Source of the DNA: Catonia carolina
Taxonomy: Eukaryota > Arthropoda > Insecta > Hemiptera > Achilidae
Direction of reading: 5' to 3'
Assembly (NCBI GenBank): GCA_035578175.1
Contig: JAQMRL010000001.1
Span: 64,007,553 to 64,071,552 of the forward strand
DNA length: 64,000 nt
In this document: piece by piece, positions 32,566 to 41,827 of the stretch
How the letters are laid out: each line of letters begins with the position of its first letter
Position numbering within the stretch: position 1 is the first letter of the stretch
Position numbers and translations under genes: made by a program
Notes under the pieces: model-generated
Databases searched by the model: none
Told to the model about the DNA's origin: nothing
Seen by the model: the letters and a program-made list of their open reading frames with translations, nothing else

Positions 32566-34359
32566 GAGTCGTCTGGTTGCAAAACCAGCCACATCCAAAA
32601 ACCAAATTTTTTCACAATTAACGAAAAACTGATATCTCTAATATCTGTAAAGTTAGAAATTTTATTTTATGGCATCATATTGATGGTAGTTAGATATGTA
32701 ATACCATGTTATTAAACATTTTTCATTAATGAAAGATTATCAAATTATTTAAATTTTTGTTTCGGATGTGGCTGGTTTTGTTACTGAAAATATAACATGT
32801 CTGGTTTTGCAAGCAGCTAAGCGGATATAACTGGTTTTGAAATAAACATGCCACAGGTATTAGAAATCAAGCTACATATTTATTGATAATGTAAAAATAA
32901 TAAAAAAAATATTCTGATAGCCTAGAAGCTAAATTTTACTAAATTTACCTCATTTTTCACTTTCTATTGCTCTTGGAGCTTATAAATCCCTAATTACAAA
33001 ATTTTTCTTGCAAACAGATTTGTATGTACCTTCATCTTTTTTATAGTGCACTTCCCCTTTAATAAGGACATTGTTACCTTTTTTATTCTTTTTAAAACCT
33101 TTTATTGGGATTAAAACGGAAATGCTATTTTCCAGGCTGCTCAACAATTTTTTGTACTTCACTTTTCCAGTCATATACCGTATCAGCTAAATGAACCACT
33201 GTACCATATTTTGAAAAAATTTCACTGTATTGTTGTGGATCAAAAATAGCGCTGGAGGTTTTTTTATGTCTTTCTCTTTCCTCACAAAAACTCTATCCGG
33301 TGGTAGGAAAGAATGGCCCACGATTGGAAAAATATACTCCACTAGTTCTTTTAATATTTTAGGGGCGTAATTGCAAAACCAAACGGAAATTATTCCCATC
33401 ATTGTTGCATTTTTATTTTGTCCTCCGCACCCGTCTGAGGTGAGGCGAAGAATCTTAATATTTTCTAGGATTTCGAGTTGAAGCAAGCAATGGTAAAGAG
33501 CAGAACCAATTTCGTTTGAACTCTTAGCATGCTCACTTTCATCCCAATCATAGATGAAAACGTTATTTCGTGTCTGATTGGCCCTTGAATCTCCAACAAC
33601 TACTGAAAAATTATATTTAGACAGCTGTGTCGAAAAATATGCACTCTGGTCCGAAAGTAGTGGAAGTGACTGGTTTTTTTGTCAGCCAAATGTGACTGTC
33701 ATAAGATCATCACGCTTTTCCCTTATTGATGCATAAAAAGCCTTTGCTTTTAATACATGGCATCGTTTTTGAGAGAGTAAATTATTCTTTTGACTAATGG
33801 ATTCAGCTGTTTTAATTTTCTCCTTTAAAGAGAGGCAAGTGCAACATTCATCTGTTCGCGGAGAACCGAATCCAATATTAAATTTTGTATTAAAGATAAG
33901 CGGAAATAAGAGAACAATTGTTTTTTTCAACAGCTCGTTTCCACAATTTTTCATTCCGCTGTCTTTTTCTACTAGTATTTCCAACAACAATGGTTGGAGA
34001 AGAATCCATTGTACTAAATTTAAATAAAAACTTAAGGTCTTTAGGTATTAACAACACTCAATAAATAGCACAAAACAACACAATGAAACATAACCTCTAT
34101 ACAATGTTGATGCTGAGTTTTATAATCAATCCCATCATAATCGTGTGGTAGGTGGATGTGGCTGGATCTGCAAGTTACAATGTTATTTGTCTGGCTTTGC
34201 AACCAACCGCTTATTTTGAAGTTGTTTATCATAAGATGTGGCTGATTTTGCAACTCACATCCTTATAAAATAATAAGTATAGTATTATATTAACCAGAAA
34301 AAGACATAACCTAATTTAAAAAAAAAATGGATGTGGCTGGGTTTGCAACCAGACGACTC
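32566..34359 (-). mobile_element. DUF7869-type DNA transposon, degraded, with 32-bp near-perfect TIRs
   Basis: The left end begins GAGTCGTCTGGTTGCAAAAC at 32566. The right end, reverse-complemented, begins GAGTCGTCTGGTTGCAAACC. The two agree at 31 of 32 positions through CAGCCACATCCA. Further partial copies of the core (GATGTGGCTG(G/A)TTTTG) lie inside both ends, near 32765-32850 and 34150-34255. No target duplication was recognised (ATAG left, AACT right). Like the element at 10038-13181 it starts with GAG and contains only a DUF7869-type gene. It sits in an intron of the ACSBG-like gene. Confidence 0.85.
32980..33990 (-). pseudogene. DUF7869-type putative transposase, degraded, N-terminal part deleted
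   Basis: The coding remnant begins near 33990. It contains FNIGFGSPRTDECCTCLSLK (Cys block), FGxQKNQSLPLL (the place of the first Asp, now Gly followed by a stop), YDWDESEHAKSSNEIGSALY, and LTSDGCGGQNKNATMMGII (second Asp block, intact). Then come VGHSFLPPDRVFVRKEKDI and a lysine-rich C-terminus in the frame of 32980-33174. At least three stops or frameshifts interrupt it. The N-terminal cysteine/CKKFF domain is absent, making this an internally deleted, dead copy. Confidence 0.78.
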
Positions 34360-34539
34360 AACTAGGATTTTTTTACTGAACATTGATTTCATTAGCTCAG
34401 GAACCTACAGAGTTTTTGTATTAATTTTATCTCTAGTAAATATCAATTGAGCTAGCTGATTAACTGATTGGGAAGGTATTAGAAGTTTCTTTCTTAAAAA
34501 TCAATATCAACAACAAGGTGCAGTATCAACTTTTGTCTG

Positions 34540-34562
34540 TATATATATATATATATATATAT
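34540..34562. repeat. (TA)n microsatellite
   Basis: About eleven TA units lie just upstream of the SINE at 34594. Confidence 0.85.
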
Positions 34563-34593
34563 TGAAAACATGATTGATTCTAATGTCACAGTA

Positions 34594-34775
34594 GCCGGCC
34601 GCGTTGGCGATGTTGGTAACGTGCTCGCCTCTCATCACGCGGTCTTGGGTTCGAATCCCACTCGGGCATGGCATTTTTTCATACGTTACAAAAAATTCAT
34701 TTCATCCTTCACCGTCTGCATTAGCAGCAATTTGCAAAACAGTCGGACGTTAAACCAAAAAAAAAAAAAAAAAAA
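34594..34775 (+). repeat. tRNA-derived SINE with 13-bp target duplication
   Basis: It begins GCCGGCCGCGTTGGCGATGT (A box region) and has the B box GGTTCGAATCC near 34649. A short non-tRNA body follows, then a 19-base A tract. The direct repeat TAATGTCACAGTA is exact at 34581-34593 and 34776-34788. This is retrotransposition debris, not a tRNA gene: there is no acceptor-stem pairing or CCA-proximal end. Confidence 0.9.
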
Positions 34776-34822
34776 TAATGTCACAGTAACGCAACATTAT
34801 CAGAAAATGTTCTTGTACAAAC

Positions 34823-34994
34823 CTCAATTATAGGAGTGTGGATCAATTCAAAAAATTCTTCTACATGTAAAGAAAGAGGTGCAAGCCCAGATAAATAAAA
34901 TTTACAACGTTCCAATCCAAATTTCTCGTGAAAGGTTCCTAGATTGTTTGCATATGCTGTAATGTCTGGCCTCTGATTTATTTCTTGGGATGTC
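34823..34994 (-). CDS. ACSBG-like acyl-CoA synthetase, exon
   Basis: This 172-bp exon has acceptor ATTTTAAAG and donor TGAG|GTTTGT. It starts in phase 2, completing the Lys codon left open by the exon at 37714-37907, and ends in phase 0. The peptide includes LGTFHEKFGLERCKFYLSGL then APLSLHVEEFFELIHTPIIE. This matches the ACSBG strand LGLDRC..F..GAAPLS...LEFFLSL.IPI.E. The family's GAAPLS is here SGLAPLS. Confidence 0.8.
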
Positions 34995-35096
34995 CTTTAA
35001 AATGAATAACCAAACCAATAAAATGTCATGGTACTCTTGGATCTTTTGTTAAAGAGTATTTAGCATTGAAAACAGTCTCAAATTTCTCCTAAAGTA

Positions 35097-36428
35097 CCGG
35101 GTGTTTATAAATGAATAGCGGGATTTTAACGCTCTATAATATTTAATACATTATACTTACAGTTAAATGATACATCAAACGAAAGTGCAACTCAATCAGT
35201 TTTGTTTGTTGGCACCAGTGCGCAATGTTTCCACTGCCGGCCGTTAGAAAGCGCTATTAGCAAAGATGGCGACTAAAGAACAGAAAGCGTTTTGTGTTTT
35301 ACAGTTCGCAAAGACCGAATCGGTAGTTACTGTGCAACGTGCGTTCCGTATTAAGTTCAGTTGTGAACCTTCAGGTGATAATAACTGCCATAGATGGTAT
35401 CATCAGTTTGAAGATACCGGCTGCAAAGGGAAGAGTACGGGACGACCAAGTGTTAGTGCGGAGAGTGTTGAGCGAGTGCGAGAGTCGTTGACGCGCAGCC
35501 CACAGAAATCTGTTCGGAAGGCTAGTCGTGAATTAGCAATTCCTGTAACGACTGTTTGGAAAGTTTTACGGAGACGCTTACAGCTACGTCCTTATCGTTT
35601 GCAGTTGGTACTGGCACTAAATCCTGCAGATTATGGTTTACGTGCCAACTTCGCTAGCGAAATGTTTTTACATGAAGATTTTCTACATCATGTCTTTAGT
35701 GATGAGTCGACCTTTCACCTTAGTGGACAAGTGAACATTCATAATGTGCTAATCTGGGACACAAAAAATCCTCACGCGATGGTACAAGTGCAACGAGACT
35801 CCCATAAATTGAATGTTTTTTGTGCCATGTCCCGGCGGAAAGTTTATGGACCTTTCTTTTTTGTTGAAGAACCTGTAACTGGTGCTTCCCACCTTGATAC
35901 TCTACAGCTATGGCTCTTCCCTCAGTTGAAAGATGAAGAGCCAGAGAAATTCATTTACCAGCAAGATGGTGCGCCGCCTCACTGGCATAACGAGTACGCG
36001 ATTGGCTGAACTTTACTTTACCCGACCGCTGGATTGGCCTCAAGGGGTGCAATGACAGGGCTCGTTTTCCATGGCCTCCACGGTCACCCGATCTGACGCC
36101 GTGTGATTTCTATCTTTGGGGCTTCATAAAGGATCGTGTGTATGTGCCTCCACTACCAGCTGACCTTCCTCAATTAAGAATCAGGATTGAAGCAGCAGTT
36201 GCAACAATTACTCGAGAGACACTAAACAACGTTCGGGAAGAACTCGCGTATCGTCTTGACGTGTGTCGTGTGACGAATAGTGTGCATATTGAACACTTGT
36301 AGGCATTTATGTAAAACTGTTTGAGTTGCTCTTTCGTTTGATGTATCATTTATAACTGTAAGTATAATGTATTAAATATTATAGAGCGTTAAAACCCCGC
36401 TATTCATTTATCCCGCTATTACACCCTG
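35097..36428 (+). mobile_element. mariner-like transposon with DUF4817-type transposase, about 80-bp TIRs
   Basis: TA flanks both ends (35095-35096, 36429-36430). The left end reads ACCGGGTGTTTATAAATGAA. The right end, reverse-complemented, reads CAGGGTGTAATAGCGGGATA then AATGAATAGCGGGG, so the right end carries an extra 9-bp tandem copy of AATAGCGGG. Beyond that the inverted repeats continue (TTAACGCTCTATAATATTTA, ATACATTATACTTACAGTTA, GATACATCAAACGAAAG), making them unusually long for this group. One transposase gene fills the interior. Confidence 0.9.
35266..36301 (+). pseudogene. DUF4817-type Tc1/mariner transposase with a frameshift
   Basis: The ATG at 35266 opens with MATKEQKAFCVLQFAKTESV. 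The DUF4817 HTH (VQRAFRIKFSCEPSGDN) is followed by a second HTH (SVRKASRELAIPVTTVWKVL). Catalytic residues: D in HHVFSDESTFH, D in YQQDGAPPHWH and, after a frameshift near 35990-36005, D in SPDLTPCDFYLWG. The frame stops early at 36007-36009. The remaining C-terminus, FIKDRVYVPPLPADLPQLRI to HIEHL, is read in another frame up to 36301. The protein is close to complete, with few lesions. Confidence 0.88.
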
Positions 36429-36549
36429 TATCGTAGTATTATAAGCAAAATTTACATGTACATTCATAGTGTTTTTAAAATAATTTTATCTGAATTGTAG
36501 AGCATATAGATATTTTGATATTTGTTTATTTTGGATTAAAACATGCCTT

Positions 36550-36660
36550 TACGTGCTAGCTTACAAAGCAGAAGGTTCCAGGTTCGATTCCCAGCTAGGG
36601 TCTGGAAATTTTAACAGGTTAAACCCACCATTATTCTCATTCTCTGTATTCCCATTATAT
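36550..36660 (+). repeat. tRNA-related SINE fragment
   Basis: GGTTCGATTCCC (B box) near 36579, and TTTACGTGCTAGCTTACAAAG upstream in the A-box position, suggest a tRNA-derived head. The body differs from the other SINEs here, and no tail or duplication was identified. Confidence 0.4.
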
Positions 36661-37713
36661 TACAAGTTATTACAAGTAATAAGTTGTACAATATTAAGTT
36701 AAAGAAATGTAGGAGTTTGTAAGAAGGCACTTTACTTAAACCAGTAAGAATTTAATTCTCTAAAGATCAGTACCTGAAATTTAATAAATAAACAGATTTA
36801 ATTTATGTAATAGTTTACAAATGAAATGTAGCATACAGGAAACATTTCTCAGCTTCATCAATACCTGTCTCGTGCCATATTACGATGTCTTGGAATAAAC
36901 TAGCGATGGAAATACTGGGTGTTTGTTCTACATTTTGATCAGTCTATACCTTAGCAATAGTAGTTTAACCAGTAACCTTTCTCAGAAGGTAACTGTGTAG
37001 AATTTGCGCTAGATTTTATTTACTTTAAAGTCTAGCTTATGTCACGTATAAGAGAAGAAAGAAGGATTGTCCTAGGAAGAAATGGATGGATGATATAATA
37101 ATTTGATTTTGATGGTGTGAGTGGATGAAGGGAGCTAGATACTAACAACGAAGTTTGTGGAGGAAGCCAAAGCATACCCCAAGGGCTGTAGAGCTACAAC
37201 TTTACAATGATGAGAAAATATATACTACATTTATTATGTCTCATGTAATTCTTCATTATGTATTTTTTAATCATTGAGCCAAAAGTTTTTGTTGTCCTTG
37301 CCGTACCTAGAACTGTAGTAGAACAAACTTAGTTTTTTACATACCTTATAGAAAGATCTCTAATATCTAGCAATCAAAGTGACCGTGGTGTCAGGCCCTC
37401 TACTAATGCTTCTGTTCATTCACAAATATACTTCATCCAAAAGCTGACGATCGCATTAACTTCCTTATTTTGTCTAAAACTTATCCAAGCTGAAATTCTG
37501 AAATGTTGAGTTAAAGATAATGTAATGCACACATGCACATTTTGAGCTTTCTGATGAGACCTTAAATTAGTTAGTTTTTTGCAACTGATTTAATGCTACC
37601 TGGGATAAATTGTTGTTACAGTATGTAACTTCTGAATAACTCTGATACAATTATTAACATGACATAGAATTCACAGATCAACTATATCTAGGGTTGATAA
37701 GAGCATTACTTAC
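36661..37713. other. Intronic AT-rich sequence, nothing recognised
   Basis: I see no coding block, terminal repeat or RNA signature between the SINE fragment and the host exon. Confidence 0.4.
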
Positions 37714-37907
37714 TTTTCCTCATAGAATGGTTTAAGATAATTCAGAAAACTAGCACCTCCTGCTGTCTCATTCACTGATGTTTTTCTTAAGTTTCCAGAA
37801 GTTGATTTATCATACTCTGGTTTCATGACTTCATAAAGCATCTGCCAAGAACTGGGCAATGTGAGAAACAAAGTCGGACGAATTTCCTTCATAGCTTGTA
37901 TTAAATC
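37714..37907 (-). CDS. ACSBG-like acyl-CoA synthetase, most upstream exon visible
   Basis: This 194-bp exon has acceptor TGTTTTTAG and donor GAAAA|GTAAGT, beginning in phase 0 and ending in phase 2. It encodes DLIQAMKEIRPTLFLTLPSS then WQMLYEVMKPEYDKS. In ACSBG enzymes the matching block is L..V.PT.F.GVPRVWEKI.E, the substrate-tunnel region upstream of the YGMSE motif. ACSBG proteins activate long-chain fatty acids to acyl-CoA with ATP. The exons for the P-loop (YTSGTTG) should lie further right, but I could not find them within the window. Confidence 0.8.
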
Positions 37908-38119
37908 CTAAAAACATTGTTCAGATTCTGGTATTAACTCGTAAACTATCAAATTCTGGAAGCAGTTCAGCGTTAAAAATGCTAGACTGCTTACAATTTG
38001 TCATATAATGTAAGATAATGATTCAGTTATTAGGTGTTGTAGTGCAAACAAGTAGCATAATTTACAGTTACTAGTTATTACTGCAATAGTATTCTAGTAT
38101 TAGTATTTTAATCCCTGAA

Positions 38120-38330
38120 ATTAGAGTTTCTACCTAATCGACTTCCTGTGGTGATAGATACTAAAGCAAAGAAAAGTGTAAACAAGATGATATCTGCTGA
38201 GCGAGGGCAGACTGTGGTTACTGTTATCTGTTGCTGTTGCTTGTCAACTGCGGGTCATTTTGTTCCAGCTGCCTTAATTTGTTTTTTGTCTGACTCCACG
38301 TACATTAACAGTGATTTGTTTCCAGTTTGG
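38120..38330 (+). pseudogene. pogo-type transposase fragment
   Basis: VIDTKAKKSVNKMISAERGQ followed by TVVTVI...LSTAGHFVPAALI matches the block between the first catalytic Asp and the substrate domain of pogo transposases (compare KGKKQVHKLSSAERGATTTV in the gene at 19031-20569). Only about 50 codons survive. No terminal repeats were seen. Confidence 0.75.
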
Positions 38331-38567
38331 TAACAACACTTTTATATGTCAACATCAAATTAACATGAGTGAAAAGTAACTTTTACTTCTGTAGTCGGAT
38401 TGGTCTGCCAGGTCAAAATAGGCATTTTCAGACGGCTGTAAATTAGTTATAAATATAGTGAATTGAGAAAAAATGAGAAATACGGCATGTTATATTTGGC
38501 CAAAGATGCTGCAAAAAAAATCCATGACAATGGGATGTAGGAGGGGGCCCCGAAAAACCGGAAAAAA

Positions 38568-38735
38568 GCCGGCCGCATTGGCGTAGTTGGTAACGTGCTC
38601 GCATCTCATTGTGGTCTTGGGTTCGAATCCCATTCAAGCACGGTATATTTTCATACGTTACAAAAAATCATTTCATCCTTCACCGTCTGCATTAGCAGTA
38701 ATTGCATAACAGTCGGACGTTAAAACAAAAAAAAA
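38568..38735 (+). repeat. tRNA-derived SINE, third copy
   Basis: It begins GCCGGCCGCATTGGCGTAGT, has the B box GGTTCGAATCC near 38620, the same body as the copies at 27227 and 34594, and an A-rich tail ending at 38735. A short direct repeat (AAAAACCGGA) may mark the target site. Confidence 0.85.
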
Positions 38736-39068
38736 CCGGACTGAGAGTGCTCAGTCATTCGAAGACGTTGTGGAGAGTTCTTCCGCTAGGTGGAGCTAGT
38801 AGAGACCTTCATAAACAACTTCCCAGATAGCATCAGTTTGTAGCACGGAGTAAATAAAGATAGAGAGGGAACTGGGATTGGGATACTGCAACACTGTTTG
38901 TCGTCTGCTAGTTAGTGCTGGGGTCCGTCGTTTGAGTACGTGACAGTCACTTTAAAATTTGGACCCTAGGCGTCATACAGATCAAGCGTGGGGAAAGCAA
39001 GTAGTACGTTTATAACTTCGTAATGACAAACGAGACCACGGTTGTTTGGAGACTTTATATTTTACTTA
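38736..39068. other. Sequence with no recognised gene
   Basis: This stretch is slightly less AT-rich than its surroundings. It has a small palindrome (ACTGAGAGTGCTCAGT near 38741) and nothing else identifiable. Confidence 0.35.
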
Positions 39069-39685
39069 CAATGAAATTTTATTAGGTAAAAGTGTTTTCT
39101 TCGCAGAGGTATAGGGAACGCCATTTCTTCTGTTTTCCAAGAGACAAAAACCTGTAAGTATTAATATGATGAGTAAATACGTGTAGGCCAAAATAGTACT
39201 TGTTTGTTTGTAGTTTAACGGACTAAGTTAATAATGAAATGCCTTTTTTAATTATTGTACACATTCTCTAGTGATAAAGTTTTCCTGGTATAATAATTAG
39301 GTTATTAATTAATTAATTAATAACTAATACTTAATTAGTATTAGGTTATTAATAATTAGGTTAGGGCCATAGTTTAGGTCATGTGCCATTTTACTGGTTT
39401 GCTTTCTTTTTAATTGACGTGATGTGAAACTACCATAACTATTATTAGGTCAGACAAACTTAAGCACCAGATTTATTTACAATAATTTAAAAGTAGAAAT
39501 CAATTCATACATTTAATGTTTACTCAATCCGTTAACCTTAACACATATCATATTTATTTTAGCCTACACGTATTTATTTATCATATTAATACTTACAGGT
39601 TTTTCGCTTTCGGAAAACAGAAGAAACCACGTTCCATAACCCTCTGCGAAAAAAACACTTCTTTAAGTAACAAAATTTCATTTCA
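39069..39685. repeat. Long inverted repeat (hairpin) carrying a splice-flanked THAP-like mini-exon in each arm
   Basis: Arm 1 (39069-39193) and arm 2 (39555-39685) are imperfect reverse complements, separated by a 360-bp AT-rich loop. Each arm has an acceptor-like TTCGCAG, then about 47 bases, then a donor-like GTAAGTATT. Arm 1 encodes RYRERHFFCFPRDKNL. Arm 2, on the minus strand, encodes RVMERGFFCFPKAKNL. HFFxFPxD is the start of a THAP zinc-finger domain. It may be a folded-back piece of a THAP-transposase gene. Confidence 0.6.
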
Positions 39686-39964
39686 TTAATATTATAACTT
39701 AACTCGGGACGGCCAGAATTTGGTGTTGGATTTCTATGCTGCTATCCCTTCCCTTCGCATTATCGTTGTCAGTGGGCGGTACCTATGGCAGGTTCGGGAC
39801 AGCTTCTCTCTCCCTCCAATCTAAACGCATTCCACAACCCACCTACGAGAAAATATGTGAGTGCTGTCTGAATCTTCCTTCAATACGGTTGTTTGTTTTG
39901 AAAAACGTTAGTTTAATAACGGTTTTTGTTTTGTAAAACGTTAGTATAATAACGGTTTATAACA

Positions 39965-41387
39965 GTGAATATTAATACGTGGAAGATATCTACACCAGAC
40001 GAACGTGAAGTGTTCGGCAGAGGACGAACTTTAAAATTGCAATCGCGTCGTTTGATTAGCCGTTTAAGGCAATATTTTATTCTTGAAAAGGAGAATAAGG
40101 GCCCGTTGAAACCAGTAACTAAAGTGGTGGAGAGGGTGCAGACGCTTTTCAGATCGCACCAAATACCGTGCGAAAGTTTGTGAAGAAACAGTAGTGGAAA
40201 CACCGGGTAAGAAACGGTCACGAAAATCAAGCTTTACGAAACCCGATAATTTTCAAGAAGTGGCAATTAGAAATGTTTACGAATTTTGTAAACTTCGAGA
40301 ATTACCGACACGTTTCAAGATACTCGCAGTTTTAAGGGAGAGAGAGTTGTTTTCTGGTAGAACGACAAGTTTGGGTGTAGTTTTGAAGAATTTAGGTTTC
40401 AAGTGGAAGACAATAGATAACAGAAAATTTTTAATGGAAACTTCTGATGTAGTAAATCTCAGGTGTGCATTTTTAAGAGAAATTTGAAACGTCAATTATG
40501 AAAAAATTATATTCCTGGATGAAACCTGGGTCAATGCCGGACATACAGTTCATAAAAGCTGGGAGGATAACACTAAATTTAGTACAAGGAAGGAACCGAC
40601 TGGGAAGGGCAGCCGTCTTTTTGTAATTCATGCGGGAACAAGTGACGGGTTTGTTGATGGTTGTTTGCGGATATTTAAATCGAAGCAACAGGGGGATTAC
40701 CATCAGGACTTAAATGCGGCAGGTTTTAAAAAATGGTTTTCTAATATGTTGGAAAAACTGCCCGCAAATTCAGTCATATGTATGGATAATGCTCCCTTGC
40801 ATTCACTACAGATCCACAAACCACTAAATCAAGCATCACTTAAGAATGAGATAATTCTGTGGCTGCGTGAACACAATATTGAGTTTCCTGCAGACGCAAA
40901 AAAATGTGAACTTCTGCAAATTATTAAAGCCAACAAGCCACCGAAGCAGTATAAAATCGATGAACTAGCGAGAGAGAAGGGACACCGTGTAATTCGCCTA
41001 CCGCCATACCACTGTCAATTCAATCCCATTGAGTTGATATGGGCTCAAATAAAGGGGTCAGTCGCTCGAAATAATCAAACCTTCACTATCGCCGAAGTCG
41101 AAAGACTAACTACAAGAGCAATAGAAGAAGTTACATCTGAGGATTGGAGAAAAGCAGTAGACCACACAAAACGAATTGTTGAAGAAGTTTGGAAACAAGC
41201 GGGATTATTGGAAACTGTAGTCGATGAAATGATAATTCACGTGAGAAATGGGACTGCTTCGGCCAGTAGTGATGACAACAGTTTGTGCAGCGATGACAGT
41301 GAAGATGAAACTGAAGTAGAGAAAGTATGGCCCCAGTGGTATGTCGGTAAACCTGTGTTCTATAGAAGGAGTTCGTCCGCTAGATAA
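39965..41387 (+). pseudogene. DD82E-like (Sailor-type) transposase, copy 1, broken
   Basis: The N-terminal HTH piece (39965-40183) and the linker TPGKKRSRKSSF (from 40200) are in different frames, and a TGA lies at 40485-40487. After it the frame is open to 41387. Catalytic residues: D in IIFLDETWVNAGH, D in VICMDNAPLHS and E in QFNPIELIWAQIKG. There are 81 residues between the second D and the E, by direct count, close to the DD82E group of IS630/Tc1-mariner elements, which I know as Sailor. The long insert between D and E includes NQASLKNEIILWL and YKIDELAREKGHRVIRLPPY. The C-terminal tail is acidic. No ATG is present at the start of the first piece, so the true start is unclear. Confidence 0.85.
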
Positions 41388-41827
41388 CTCCAATTCAGAG
41401 TAGGCTGGCAGTGTTGTAAAAAATCTAATTTCCTGTAAATATTTTTTAATAAATTTTTAAATACCTATATATGTTAATGTAAATATGTAGGGTAAAGCAG
41501 GGATAGATGGCCATAATTTTTTCAAAAGCCAATTGCAAACCCTATAAAGGTCTCTGCCCACTAGACCGTACCATACTAGGACCGTACCAGGCACGAAAGC
41601 AACCGCTCCGGTCACTACTATGCCCACCGCAACGGATCAACCGCGTTCTATACCCGTATACAACGCGTATGATAACCGTTCCATACCCGTTTAGTACTCG
41701 TTCCATACCCGTTTGTGGCCGTTCGGCTCCGGTCGCTGTATCGTCAGTTTTTGCAGAGGAGTCAATGAGATAACTACAAGTTGTGAACAGTGTGTGATTT
41801 CTGGTTGTCAACTTTCTTTACTAAAAT

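Noticed and set aside
32566..34359. A 4-bp target duplication for this DUF7869-type element, as for the one at 10038
   Set aside because: The flanks read ATAG and AACT, which do not match; I therefore claim only the TIRs here.
34600..34665. tRNA gene suggested by A box and B box
   Set aside because: The sequence is the head of a SINE with body, A tail and target duplication. The tRNA stems do not pair properly and two other copies share the same non-tRNA body.
38148..38333. Possible small cysteine-rich protein
   Set aside because: The cysteine run comes from a decayed pogo transposase block (ISAERGQTVVTVI); it is a relic, not a gene.
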